Assembly: GCA_022592435.1 (NCBI GenBank)
Contig: JABYQS010000149.1
Coordinates: 1 to 64,000 of the forward strand
Length of the DNA stretch: 64,000 bases
Direction: 5' to 3'
Source of the DNA: Cerioporus squamosus
Lineage: Eukaryota; Basidiomycota; Agaricomycetes; Polyporales; Polyporaceae
The notes below the pieces were generated by a model, which saw only the letters and a list, made by a program, of their open reading frames with translations, made no database searches and had not been told where the DNA came from. This document shows, one piece after another, positions 45,333 through 56,417 of this stretch. The position numbers were made by a program, and so were the translations under genes. How positions within the stretch are numbered: the stretch's first letter is position 1; each line of letters opens with the position of its first letter.

Positions 45333-46956
45333 ATGTCCCTAGTTCAGGCTGCGCACGAAGCAGAGTCTGCGGAGGCGTTCAAGCACATTCCAATCATGTA
45401 ACCGTCCACATGTCTCCAAAGTTGCCATGCGAAGGCTGATGACACGTTGTAGCGATCTCAAGGACGTCGACAGTCCAGACCCCGAAGTGCGGAAAGCTCT
45501 GGCTGACCAGGTCCGAGATGCCTGCATAAACGTTGGTTTTCTGTATGGTAGGCATATGCGAGGAGGCAGCGAGGGTCAAACTGATAAGCTGATATCGTGC
45601 AGTAAAGAACCACGCCATATCTGAAGAGGCCATCGACAAAGCTCTTGCTGCGTCTAAGGAGTTTTTCTCTCTCCCTCTCGAGAAGAAGCTGGAGGTAGCT
45701 GTCACAACGTCGCAAGAGCACAGACAGAGCCGCTGATAAGGCCCTCGATCGACATGCCGTGCGATCATAGCTGGATATAAGAAAGACGGCCAACTTCAAA
45801 GGCTATAACCCCATCCTGAGCAGCAACAACGACCCCGGAAACGGCGGAGATCTCCACGAAGGCTTCGAGTTTGGCTGGGAAGAGCTCGAAGCTTGCGCCA
45901 ACGATGAGAAACGGGCCAACGACGGCGCGATGGCGGGCGCAAACGTCTGGCCTGCGGACACCCCGGGCTTCAGGGACGCTGTCCTCGAATACTAGTGAGT
46001 CAAGTGGGGCACACACGGGCCCACTGTTCTTTGCGCTGCGCGCGACACTGACCGACTGCGATCGGGGGTTTCTCCGTCTACCCTCCGCAGCCACGCAGCA
46101 GTGAACCTGGGGCGGAAGCTCTTCCCACTCTTTGCCCTTGCGCTCGACCTTCCGGAGGACTTTTTCGCCGACAAGGTACGTGCTTGGTGGACTCAGGTGG
46201 GTGTGTGCTAACGCAGTGAGCGTGAATGTAGACGAAGAATGCCGCTGCGATCATGCGCGTCCTGCATTACCCGCCACAGACGGGCCCTGTTGACGACAGA
46301 GTCATTGGCATTGGGGCGCATACTGAGTGAGTCCCCCTCCCCTTGTGACGATATATGACATCTGAGTTGACGGCGTGGCACAGTTTCGAGGTGTGTCTTC
46401 CCATCGCATTGTGATTGCTTCCTTGCGCTCATTCCTTTCCGGATCGCCAGTGCTTCACTATCCTCTGGCAAGAACCCGACATCCAGGCACTCCAAGTGCT
46501 TAACAAGCAGAACCAATGGATCGACGCGCCTCCGATCCCTGGGACCTTGGTCGTGAAGTACGCGCATGTCTGGCCGTGCTAACTGCACCGAGCTGATGCG
46601 TTTTCTCCAGCCTGGGAGACCAGTTCGCACGCTGGACAAGTGAGAACAGACAGATCTCCCTTGTTTCGCACTGGAGTGCTGATCCCATACGTTACTTCAG
46701 ATGATGTCTTCAAATCGACCGTACATCGAGCGATCAACAGGAGCGGCGTGCGTCGTTACTCGATCCCGCTCTTCTTCGGAACAGACTACGACGTCAAGCT
46801 CGAGGTGAGTAAACCCCTCAGCCCGAAGCGTGCGCACTAATGCTTGGAGACTAGCCCATCCCCAGCTGCGTCTCGCCTGACCGTCCGCTGAAGTACGAGG
46901 TCGTCACCGCCGGAGACTACGTCAAGGCGCGCCTAAAGGCGGCCTATGGCCACTAG
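45333..46956 (+). CDS. 2-oxoglutarate/Fe(II)-dependent oxygenase, isopenicillin N synthase-like
   Basis: Non-haem iron dioxygenase. Eleven exons (45333-45397, 45453-45547, 45603-45694, 45771-45994, 46091-46175, 46232-46326, 46384-46390, 46451-46557, 46611-46639, 46701-46804, 46855-46956), all in phase, give 334 residues, typical of the family. The DIOX_N part reads VRDACINVGFLYVKNHAI, then KTANFKGYNPILSSNNDPG, DLHEGFEFGWEEL. The iron triad is His217 and Asp219 in GAHTDFECFTIL and His275 in TVHRAIN; the 2-oxoglutarate pair is Arg285 and Ser287 in RRYSIPLFF. Exon 7 is only 7 nt and codes the DFE just after the iron ligands. Substrate unknown. Convergent with a P450 184 bp away. Confidence 0.93.
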
Positions 46957-47139
46957 GACCTTCCATCGGAGCTTTTGAGCTCGGATGAGATGAAGGGAAA
47001 TGTAACGATACGTGTATAGTACGGATACAAAGTGTTGTACAGTAGAACAGTATGCGGCCATCCCACAGGATACAAGACACTGACAACCAAGAAAGGGGAT
47101 CGGACGTGAACGAAGTATCGGAAGAGGAGCAACAGCAAC

Positions 47140-49577
47140 TCATGTGTGCGCCTCCCGCATGTAGGGAGTGACGAGCAAGGGGCACTGGCTGCCTTCTTTG
47201 TGCTTGCCCATAACATACGGCCGCGTAAGCACACTGCAGCGCAAGGGTCAGCATCCGAGCAAGGATCATGAGACAGAACAGATAACGTACACGTTCGCCT
47301 TGCCGACCTTATCGCACTCCGCGAACTTGAAGTTCGTGACGAGCACGAACATGAACATCTTGATCTCGATGATAGAGAACTTGACCCCGATGCATGACTA
47401 CGTGCGCGATGTGTTATCAAGCAAGCACGGACTTCACAGGACGCTAGAGACTCACTCGAGGGCCAGCAGAGAAAGTCAGGATATTGTTGTACAGTCCTGG
47501 CTGCGCTTTCACAGCTTCGGGGAGGTTGTCCCACCTCTCAGGTCTGTTCAAAGATGCCAGAGTCAGTGCTGCGATCGGATGAGACGCAGGCATACAGAGG
47601 ACATACTTGAACGCCCAGCCATCCGGACCCCAGACCTCGCGATCGAGGTTGAACGCCTCGATCGGCACATGCACACAGCTGCCCTTCGGCATCACGAAGC
47701 TGTTCGCCTCCTCGTTGTCACCATACTTAGTCTGGAGCTTCACCGGGGTCGACGTCGGGATCACATCGTCCTTTGTCGCCACGCGGATGGACGAGTGCAC
47801 TGGAGGAATGAGGCGCAGCGTCTCGCGCACGACGTTCTCAAGGTAGGGCAGCTCGGCGATCTTCGTGTACAGGGAAGCGATCTCGTCCTGTGTGAGTGTC
47901 TCGAGAGGGGCTGTTGGGGCGATCGAGAGCAGCTCGGTGCGCAGACGTTCTTGGACTTCGGGGTAGACGGAGAGCAGGTAAAGGATCCAGGTGACGGAGA
48001 GGGAGCTGGTGTCGGAGCCGGCGAACATGAAGGTGTTGATGTTGTGCAGGATGTCTTCGTCGGAGATGCGCTGGTCGGGAGGCAGATCCGCAGCAGCGTT
48101 TGACCTCACTAATCCAGGAATAAGCTCGGAACGCAAAGCAGCGATTGGCAGAGACACTCACGAAGCGCGCTAAGGAGGTCCTTCCCGCCATAGCTGGTGC
48201 CAGCCTTCTCGGCCTCCTCGATCTTTCGCTTCTTTTCCTGGATCAGACGACCAGCGACGCGCTTGATCACCTCATGGGACTTCTTCACCACAGAGTACCG
48301 TTGTCCGGGCTGGAGAAATGGAGTTGGGATCAACAGCTTACAAGCACGGATCGAGACATCTCACCGCGAAGCGGTCGAGGATAGGGGCGTATACTATCGC
48401 CAGCTCCCAGAAACCGCCTCCCTGCTGAGATACGGCGATCTCGAACATCTCCTTGTACGCCATGAACAGTTCGTTAGACTCATCATGGATGGCGTTGAAC
48501 TCGTAGTCGAAGCCTGCAAGACCGATGACGTCGAAGGTCGCCCGACTGACCCAATGGCAGACGTCCAGTCTCGCTCCGCCCTTCCACCGATCGCCGTCAG
48601 GGTCGTGTTTCGCATCTGCTATGAGAGCGAGCCATCGTTCCTTGAGCTCGAGGGCTTTCCGGAACGTAACGGGCACGAGTGCACGCATATTCTGGACGGA
48701 GAACGCCGGGGTTGCAACCCGGCGCTGTCGTTTGTGCATCTGGCCTTCCGCAGCGAGCATGCCAATCCCAATCAAGCTGCCAATGAGTGCGCGAGACTGC
48801 CATGGCTTCTCGTAGATGGTAGAGTGTTTGAGGATGTGTGCCAGCGACACGGGGTCGAGAGTAAACAGTCGTTGGTCCCACTGCCAGTAGAGTTCAGCAA
48901 GGAGAAAGCCTGTCAAAGCCGAGCTCACACTTACCGGGAGAAAGCCGCGTATCCTCACGTTCCGTCCGTAGTGCTTCACGAATGCTTCGTGTATACGAGG
49001 GGATCTGGACGGACTGTCGAGCGGTCAGCGAAGTCAGGTCGGGACGAGAACTGTGGCAAGTCAGAATCCCCAGACGACCGGGCTTCCGCTGATCTGCTCA
49101 TCACATTGACTACTTCCACTTCCACGTCTCGGTGCATATGAGCAGAAAGCTGTGGCAGCTTTCGGTGCACGTAAACGGCTATCCGCTCCTCGCCGACGGC
49201 GCTAGCAGCTGCATGCCTCTCTGGGTCCATAGACGTCTCAGCCGTGCACCAGCGATGTCCATATGGGTGTATCCTCTCGTGTGCCAAGAACACCTTCCCC
49301 TCACCCTGCCCTCCCCGAGGCCGCACGGTAAGCGCCCATCCGCATCGAGGATCCGTGGACGTTGTCGGAGAGGAAAGAGAGCACACTGACCAAATGGAGG
49401 TACTCACTCAAGAACCATGCTCATATGATTCCCGAACAAACTGCGAGTTGGTGGACCGGGAAGCTGGCGGAGAGGGTTCCATGCCGGCTCGAGCACAGCA
49501 AGATAGAAGAGGTAGGCGACGCCCGCTGCTGCTGAAGCAGCTAGGAGGCTGTAGAGTAGTGTAGATGAGGAAGCCAT
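47140..49577 (-). CDS. Cytochrome P450 monooxygenase (CYP5144/CYP5139-like style)
   Basis: Eight exons (49577-49408, 49004-48935, 48880-48365, 48309-48162, 48108-47607, 47543-47456, 47397-47291, 47233-47140) give 564 residues in one consistent phase chain. N-terminal anchor LLYSLLAASAAAGVAYLFYL, hinge LPGPP, early motif WGDxxR-like segments, I-helix FMFAGSDTSS near 330, K-helix ETLR (Glu397-Arg400), PERW, haem loop FSAGPRSCIGVKFS with Cys500. The C-terminus carries an extension (GKHKEGSQCPLLVTPYMREA). The first intron is 403 nt while the other six are 46-65 nt. A TATATAT on the minus strand at about 49617-49624 lies 40 bp before the ATG. The subfamily named in the call is a stylistic guess only; the substrate is unknown. 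Confidence 0.92.
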
Positions 49578-50007
49578 CTCTGGTGGAAGTCGTAGAGTCG
49601 AATGAAGGAAGAGAGGGATATATACGAAAGCGAAAGCAAAGACGTTCAGGTCTTATTGTTTCGGAAGACAATGATAGGTTTGAACGCCGCCGCCCAGGCC
49701 AGACGCGGCCACGCCGAGTACTGCCTCGTGGCAGCGCTGATGGTGGCGAGCCCGAGGGGGTTTGTGGGCATGTAGAATTGAATGTAAGTAGACCAGGGAG
49801 GAGGAGGAATGAGTTTCAGTCTCCGAGTCCTGCGAGCTGGGTCTTTGCTGTTGACACATCTTGCTGACGTAAACCGTAGGCGCCTTGCTTGCCATTCTGG
49901 GCAGCAGCGGCCTATTACCCCTGAGGCGTCTATTTGCGAGGTTCAATCTTCCCTTCGGTGACCAAGATACACGACTCGTCAGATCGAACAGTTTAACCAC
50001 AACAAGC
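49578..50007. promoter_or_regulatory. Divergent promoter region of the P450 and CCDC25
   Basis: 430 bp. Minus-strand TATATAT at about 49617-49624 serves the P450. No TATA box was seen for CCDC25, as is common for housekeeping genes. Confidence 0.55.
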
Positions 50008-51040
50008 ATGGTGCTCTTCTTCACTTCAACAGGTGAGTTCTTGTTTGGAAAGGTCATCATTCGCCATAAGTACGCTCATCCGATGTCCCGCTCCTTCGTA
50101 GCTGTCGACCCTCCCGTTACAATCTACATGGGGAAGGACAAGTTCGAAAGTGAGCATCGCAGAACGCACTTTGGTCACTCAGGGTCAACATTTCCGGCCA
50201 GATGAGGACTTGATCAAGTACGCATGGCTGCAAGACGTCTGGTTCCACGTCGACAAGCTGTCATCCGCACACGTCTACTTGCGAATGCCTGAGGGCATGA
50301 CATGGGACGCTATCCCAGAACCTCTGCTCATCGACTGTGCTCAACTCGTGAAGGCGAACTCTATCGAAGGTAAGCCCCGGAACATGTTGCACTGGTTCAC
50401 CGTCAACTGAAAGCGCTAGGTCCACAGGCAATAAGAAGGATAACATCGCTGTTATCTGGACTCCGGCCGATAACCTGAAGGTCGATGCGTTCAATACCTC
50501 TTGCTTGTATGCCTCTGACCTCCTGCTTTCCAGAAAACGGGTGATATGGCTGTCGGGCAGGTCTCATTCCACAACGACAAGCGGGTAAGCGCCTCTTACT
50601 TCATGTGCGCGAGCATATCACAGACTTTGTCATTCTCAGGTGAAGCGCAGTAAGTCTGGCGCCAAAAATACGTTGGTAAAACCTTCTGATATAGGCCATG
50701 CTACTCAGCACATGTCCCCAAACGTGAGAACGTGATAGTGAACCGACTGAACAAGACGAAGGTCGAGCGACAAGTCGATCACGAGCAAGAGCGCATCGAG
50801 CGCATCAAGAAGGAGAACGCCGCCAAGCGAGCCGCTGCCGCGCAGAAGGTTGTCTCCTCCTGTAATCATCGGAGTCTGCATGCTGAACCTCCGCTACAGA
50901 AGAAAGCAGACGCAGAGCTCGCACGCGCTCGGGAGGCCGAGAAGGCGGCGAGATCATATGACAATCTCTTCAACGTAGAGGACAAGGACGAGGTGCCGCA
51001 ACCGCGGTCCGTTCAGGAGATGATGGATGATTTTATGTAG
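50008..51040 (+). CDS. CCDC25/Jlp2 family protein (NFACT-R domain)
   Basis: Eight exons (50008-50032, 50102-50149, 50202-50369, 50428-50480, 50534-50584, 50640-50649, 50709-50848, 50900-51040) give 211 residues, matching the about 208 of the human protein. Landmarks in order: [96 protein letters not shown], then a charged coiled coil ([18 protein letters not shown]) and the C-terminal EMMDDFM. The fold is the NFACT-R (DUF814) domain, related to the ribosome-quality-control factor NEMF/Rqc2; the fungal role is not settled. Exon 6 is only 10 nt. Human CCDC25 is reported as a DNA sensor at the cell surface, which should not be transferred to fungi. Confidence 0.95.
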
Positions 51041-51268
51041 GCAGGTACGGGTTGTGCTCCATGCTGAATCTATAGGGATCGTCCGAGATCACGCTTGTTT
51101 CACTACGGCCATTTCGATCCTATTGCGAACACAAGATATGGCAACACCGTCGATCCCCGGAGCCGCCCGACGCTATTCGCAACCCTCTCAAAGTCTGTGG
51201 TGCCAATAAGACTCTGCGCAGCAGATCGTCTCAGTCTTTCGGTCCCAGGGAAAACGCGTTGGGACTCA

Positions 51269-51589
51269 CTAGCCGAAGGAAGGGCGCGTAGCGGTAGGAG
51301 CGGCCCATCCCTGCTCCTTCGCCTTCTTCGCGAAAGACGTAGAGGTGGCACCGAGCGTCGTCCCGTTCTTCTTCGCGGCGTCGCTCTTGGTGTCTTTGAC
51401 GTCCTTGAGCGTAGACGTCTCAGACGTGTTAGACACAGCTGTACGGATGGCAAGGCCGTCAGTCTTCATGCGGGGTCAAGCACTAGGTGTTGACTGCTGA
51501 CCGTCATCCATGGGAGCCTGGGACGCCGGAGCAGGAGTGCTCGAGGCAGCGGGCGTGACGGGGTTAGTCCCTTCGGTCGTGTTGCTCAT
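51269..51589 (-). CDS. Tiny conserved protein, paralogue A
   Basis: Two exons (51589-51502, 51438-51269; 63-nt intron, phase 1) give 85 residues: a Thr/Ala/Pro-rich start (MSNTTEGTNPVTPAASSTPA) and a conserved C-terminal segment LGATSTSFAKKAKEQGWAAP ending ATRPSFG. The paralogue at 52579-52915 shares the same intron position and C-terminus. TATATAAG on the minus strand at 51678-51685 is about 90 bp upstream. No domain recognised. Confidence 0.75.
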
Positions 51590-52578
51590 ATCTGCGACCC
51601 GAGGTTGCTGAAGAGGCTGTGGGATGCGTTCGACTGCTGTGAGTCGCTTGCCTTTTCTTCTTGCGCCTGTAGTTGCTCTTATATACTTATCAGCGCTACG
51701 GTCAGCTAGCGTTCACAGGCGGCGACTACAGACGCGAAGACTGGGCCGCCCTCGCGCCTCCGCTGTCCCGATGTGCCGCCTTGGACAAGGGTTGAGGGCA
51801 CGTTGCATCATGCGGCCGATAGGCGGCACGGTGCTCACGAGATGGAGCAAGGTTCTAGTACCGGAGGCGCGATGGGCAGAGGGCAGTCACAGGCGCTCGA
51901 CTTGTTTGACCTTGTAGGATTCCGTTTGCTCTGCCTTGCGTTCAACATGCCTCACCCGCTTGCTCGGCTCTTGACAGCCGTTGCCACGAGAACGCCGTGT
52001 TGCTGCTCGTATGAGCAACAAACCACTGTCGCGACCATCGACTTTGCTCGCGCCGACGCGTCCCCGATTGGGTTCAAGTTGGCGACCTCCGCTGGCAGGT
52101 TGAGGGCGCGAGTCGGGCAGAGGGTTTGCTACTGCTGACAGGTACGTTCCACCTCCACGGATGTCCCCTAGATATGTCGTTCTGATCCAAGGCACTGTAT
52201 CAGGTGGCGGCCGAACTTCCAACAGCGGTGAATCTCCGGTTATCGCGTTGGCTAGTGCTGACCAGATGGACGGGCATCTTGCACAAGTTCGTCAGTCGCA
52301 TGTTCTTCCTCTTCACGGTCACGCGCAAGTTTCTCATCCACCTTTCTGTCTCGCTAAACCTCCGCAACTAGAACATTATCGAGACTAATACGAAATCAAC
52401 GAGGTCCATTCGCACTCATCCAAAATGATCCACCATTATCGCATGCTTGACAGGCGCACGACGACATCTGCGCCCGCGATTCCGGCAGGGACCATTGCGG
52501 AGTCTATCGACGGCGCCGGAGCACCTCTGGACGCCACTATGTCAATGCACCGAGCCCTTCACCCGATTCGGCTCACAC
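51590..52578. other. Spacer between the tiny paralogues
   Basis: Holds the paralogue A promoter and the 3' flank of paralogue B. A frame at 51773-52138 has no features. No gene called. Confidence 0.5.
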
Positions 52579-52915
52579 TCACCAGCCGAAGGAAGGACGG
52601 GTCGCGGTAGGGGCAGCCCAGCCCTGCTCCTTAGCCTTCTTAGCGAAGGCGGAGGAGGACGCGCCCAATGTGTTCCCCTTCTTGGTGTCCTTGGTGTCGG
52701 CCTTCTTGTCTTCGGCGTCGTAGAGCGTCGACGTCTGCGACGCGATGGACTTGGCTGTCCGGCGATGCGGTGAGTTTAGTTCTTGTGTATAGGAGACGAG
52801 TACACTGACTATCGTCCGCGCCCTTGGCCGCCGAAGTGGGAGTGGTGGACTCGGACTTCGCAGGCGTGGTGGCGTTGGCGGCCGGAGCCGTCGCGTTGTT
52901 AGCGTTGTTGCTCAT
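52579..52915 (-). CDS. Tiny conserved protein, paralogue B
   Basis: Two exons (52915-52810, 52754-52579; 55-nt intron with GTCAGT donor, phase 1) give 93 residues. Start MSNNANNATAPAANATTPAK, middle SQTSTLYDAEDKKADTKDTK, C-terminus LGASSSAFAKKAKEQGWAAP then ATRPSFGW. Identity with paralogue A is highest over the last about 30 residues, both in protein and DNA, while the N-termini differ, so the C-terminal segment is the constrained part. TATAAG on the minus strand at 53030-53035 lies about 115 bp upstream. Function unknown. Confidence 0.75.
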
Positions 52916-55629
52916 GACGAGAAGACAGTGAGGGTGTGAGGATGCAAAGGCGGTTTCGAGTGTTTGTAGATGATGTGAGTGAGAGTGGCCTGCTCTCCAT
53001 CCTTCTGCATTTTGACCTTCTTATACCGTCTCCAGTACAGTACTAGTATGGCTGCAGGTCCGGCGATGGACTGTGGTCCGCTGCGTGCCAAGTCTCGGTT
53101 GCGAGCGCACCAGCCTTGTGCGCTCATGAGTCCAACAGACGCTATATCTCTCTCCACCCGCAACATCCAGCCTGGACGCCATACTTTGCGCAAGCAAACG
53201 ATTCTCCTCCAACTACGTCGGAACCGCCGGATATAAGCGCCGGTTGCGCAGCGGGTCGGGACTGCGGCGCATTGAGGACCGTTGTGGTCGCAATGTGGTG
53301 CACCCACTTGTGACAACTGCGGTTCCCTGCGCACTGCTTCTGCGCAGGCTTCTGTCTCGTGCACTCCCGGAAGCATGGAGACTCGGTCCCTACTGTACAA
53401 GGTGCCACTCGCGCTATCGTTGATTGATGTCGATGGTAAGTCCGATCTCGGAATCCGGACTCGGAGAGACTCATGAGCGGAAGCTGATAGGGTGTAGGTA
53501 TGACTCCAGCCCTTCATCGGAGCCGCTGTGTGTCAACTTCGACTTCGGGCTCTCCGTCGTACATTGTGGGTCCTCAGGAAGACGGTCAGATCGCATGATT
53601 GCGGTGATGCTCGATATTCAATCAGTGAGTCACTTCTACTGCGGCCGGGACGGGCGTTCCTCCTTGTGACCTTGGCGGACTGTTACTCTTCGTTCGTCTC
53701 GGTTAACCTTACCACAGAGTATCGACCGGAACCGCTGGAGTCAACGTACTACAAGGATGGTAGTGGTCTGGTGCAGTCACGCCAGGGGCCTTCCCACTCT
53801 CTGGCTGGCACAGCTCGCGCTTTCCGCAATATCTGGCAGTCGTCCGCGGAGCGTACGAAGGGAGTGGTTAAGGCGCATGATAGAGATCCACGACGCTCAC
53901 CCGCAGAGTGCCCCCGTGCTTGTCCGACGTTGGAGGTGCGTGAGCCACCCTGACTGCCTAAAAATGGGACCTTCATTGCTTCCGGGAAATCTCGTAATGA
54001 TCCTTGTATTAATCATCTTCTTCCGCATGGCCAGCAGGCGTTCGATCCCTCCCCTCATATCTCGAACACCGGTCAGTATTGCAGAAGTCGTGAAGGGGAG
54101 CCAGATGAGCCGCATTCATCCGGATACTCAGGCTACACTGAGACAAAGGTCCGTCTCCACATTGACTCGTTCTCGAGAGGCACTTTGACGGGTTGTACCG
54201 CCCAGAACGCAGTTGACGCGTGGACGGATGGCGTCGTGGACACGAACCACCTAGGCGACGCCGTACGATTGATCCTGTCATCCGAAGGCTCCTCGAACAG
54301 ATGTCTCGGTGGCGCGCAGCAACGCGCTACTCTTACACTTCAACATCGCAGTTGGAGTAGGGCAGGTCGGATCCCGGAGGTTCATGTGGCAATTGCGAAC
54401 GGGGCTGAGAACTTTATGAGTGCGCTTTACGTCCTGAACATAGCATGCTGTCACTCATCCCTGGGCGTTTGTCAGGTCTGCCTGTACTCTACAGTTTGTC
54501 GACAGGAGGCAGCTTGTCATGGTCGCTTGGGATCGTACACGACCAGTGCGCGGGGACGAGAGATCTGGATCAACACGAGACGCCATGGTAATGATAGACT
54601 ACATGCTACATGTCTATGCCAGATAACTGGATGACCGCATCAGGCGCATCTTCTGCCGCCACAAGACCCTAACAAACGCAAATGAGCGGCGTGTGAGCGC
54701 TGTTGTAGCCCGCGGTAGCAAAACGGTTCCATCCCGACAAAGGCTCGTGAGATGCGCGTCGGTGCCGGGTGTTTAATAGTTCACCTGGGAGTCTCGCCCG
54801 GTAGTCGTAGGGGTGTGTAATCTTCGGGCGTGGAAGCTGACTAGCAACACCATCACGAACACGTCCCAATTCTGGGGCGTTTGGGCACCGAACTGAACGC
54901 ATGGACGGCCTATGTCTGCTCACCGAGAGGAAGTCATGATACCACTGTGGCTGCATGCGCGGTGCCTGCTGAGCGGGCAGATGAGAGAGCTTCGCTGGTA
55001 ATACAAGGCCTCTCCGCGCCCGAGATGAACTGGTATATCTGGATACAGCGATCGTCATTAAACTCTCCATAAGACGCGCCCCGCACGGCGAGGCTGCGAC
55101 CTCATCTCACTTCGGTGCTGCTGACCATGTGTTATCTGGACCTCGCGGCGACACGGAGTTTCAATATGCACCCACAGAAGTCGACTTCAGTTCAATATGG
55201 ATGTCGACGGTCGCTCGAGCAGTGCGGACCGGTGCGTCTTCTTCCGATGAGTCGGGGGAAGGCCTTCAGCCTGCAGCGTGTGGGAGTTGAGCACGGTCGC
55301 CACACCTTGCGATACCCCGCATCGATCTCGTCACTCTGGCTGAGGCAACCTCCCTTCCTGTCTGTTGAAAGCTCTCCATTGATACAACAAGCGCAACGAC
55401 CGTACAACATACTCAAGAATGTACTTTGCAGGAAATGACGCAGAACGTGAGGAATTTGGGGCGGACTGGAAAGGACATGATGGGATGTGATGAGGAGGTG
55501 GAAACACTATGGACGCGACAAGCGCGTAGAAAGGCGAAGGTGAATGTGCCGATGTGATCGATAACCGAAGAGCAACGTTCAGATATACAATGCGCTCTGA
55601 GCGCATGCATGGCATGGACGTTGTTGCCA
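52916..55629. other. 2.7 kb without a supported gene
   Basis: Frames of up to 200 codons occur (52912-53517 minus, 53757-54188 plus) but overlap each other and show no domain, signal peptide or credible splice chain. The plus frame contains REWLRRMIEIHDAHPQSAP, which reads protein-like; I could not extend it. Confidence 0.4.
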
Positions 55630-56417
55630 TCAATGACCACCGCGGTCGGAAAGTCGGTGAGTAACAATCCAGTTCCTGGGGAACCGAGACAGCTGGGAAC
55701 GGGGAACTCTGGAGGGAGTAGGGGTCTTGGAAGGTTCCTCCATGAAACCCGCATCTGAAGTCATGGCAGGTGCGTTCTCAACCACTGGTGCGATATGAGG
55801 GGGAGAGGCAGTTCTCTCGGACGAAACCTCAGCAGCAAGTTGGATGCTGTCGTTGCTGCGCGGTCTCCCACCTGCAAGCTTCAAGATCACAGGCCAGTTG
55901 GGCGGGACGAGCGTGGGGGAGTTCGGGGTTGGGAGATGCTTGGCGGACGTGACTGGGACACTCCGTTCATACGAGGGGCAGCGGGAATGAGGACGGTAGT
56001 ACGTCGGAGGTGGAGTTTGGATGCTCTCCTGCGAATACATAGAGCCGTCGTCGTTCTTCGCCCCTTTCTTCGCGGAGCTGGTGCGTTTGAATGGATAAGA
56101 GATGGTGCTGGTAGGGGAGCTAGCGCCGCTGCGCCGGCGGCTGTGTGCGAGAGCGGGCGAGGAAGGCGCTCCGAACCGACGCGTTCTGAACAAGCAAAGG
56201 GTAGTCTTCCCATTGCGATAGACGCACCACATGCCAAGTAGAGCGCATGTGAAGATCGCTAGACACCCGCAGAAGGAGGAAGAGGAGATGGGGCTCATGA
56301 GCCGATGACGCGAGAACTCGGTAGAGGAAGCGTACCGAGGCCAACGATGATGCGAGCGGTGGATGATAGATCACCGCTAGGGCCAGAGGACGTGTCCGAA
56401 GTCGTGAGGGGAGCCAT
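55630..56417 (-). CDS. Small single-pass membrane protein A
   Basis: Two exons (56417-56336, 56258-55630; 77-nt intron, phase 1) give 236 residues. A short Thr/Ser-rich N-terminus (MAPLTTSDTSSGPSGDLSST) is followed by one membrane helix (IIVGLAIFTCALLGMWCVY) that is itself split by the intron, then a Ser/Pro/Arg-rich tail with PTYYRP and PSRVPRSQLSRFPRNWIV. No signal peptide, so a type III-like membrane protein with the tail inside is likely. The gene at 61361-62006 has the same plan. An alternative start at 56298 would remove the correct helix start; the upstream ATG with the intron gives a better helix. Confidence 0.65.

Noticed and set aside
47168..48103. 311-codon frame opposite the second P450
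   Set aside because: Antisense shadow of P450 exons, including the region opposite the haem and K-helix motifs.
14117..49577. A secondary-metabolite gene cluster formed by the reductase, P450s and oxygenase
   Set aside because: Housekeeping genes lie between them and no backbone enzyme, transporter or cluster regulator is present.
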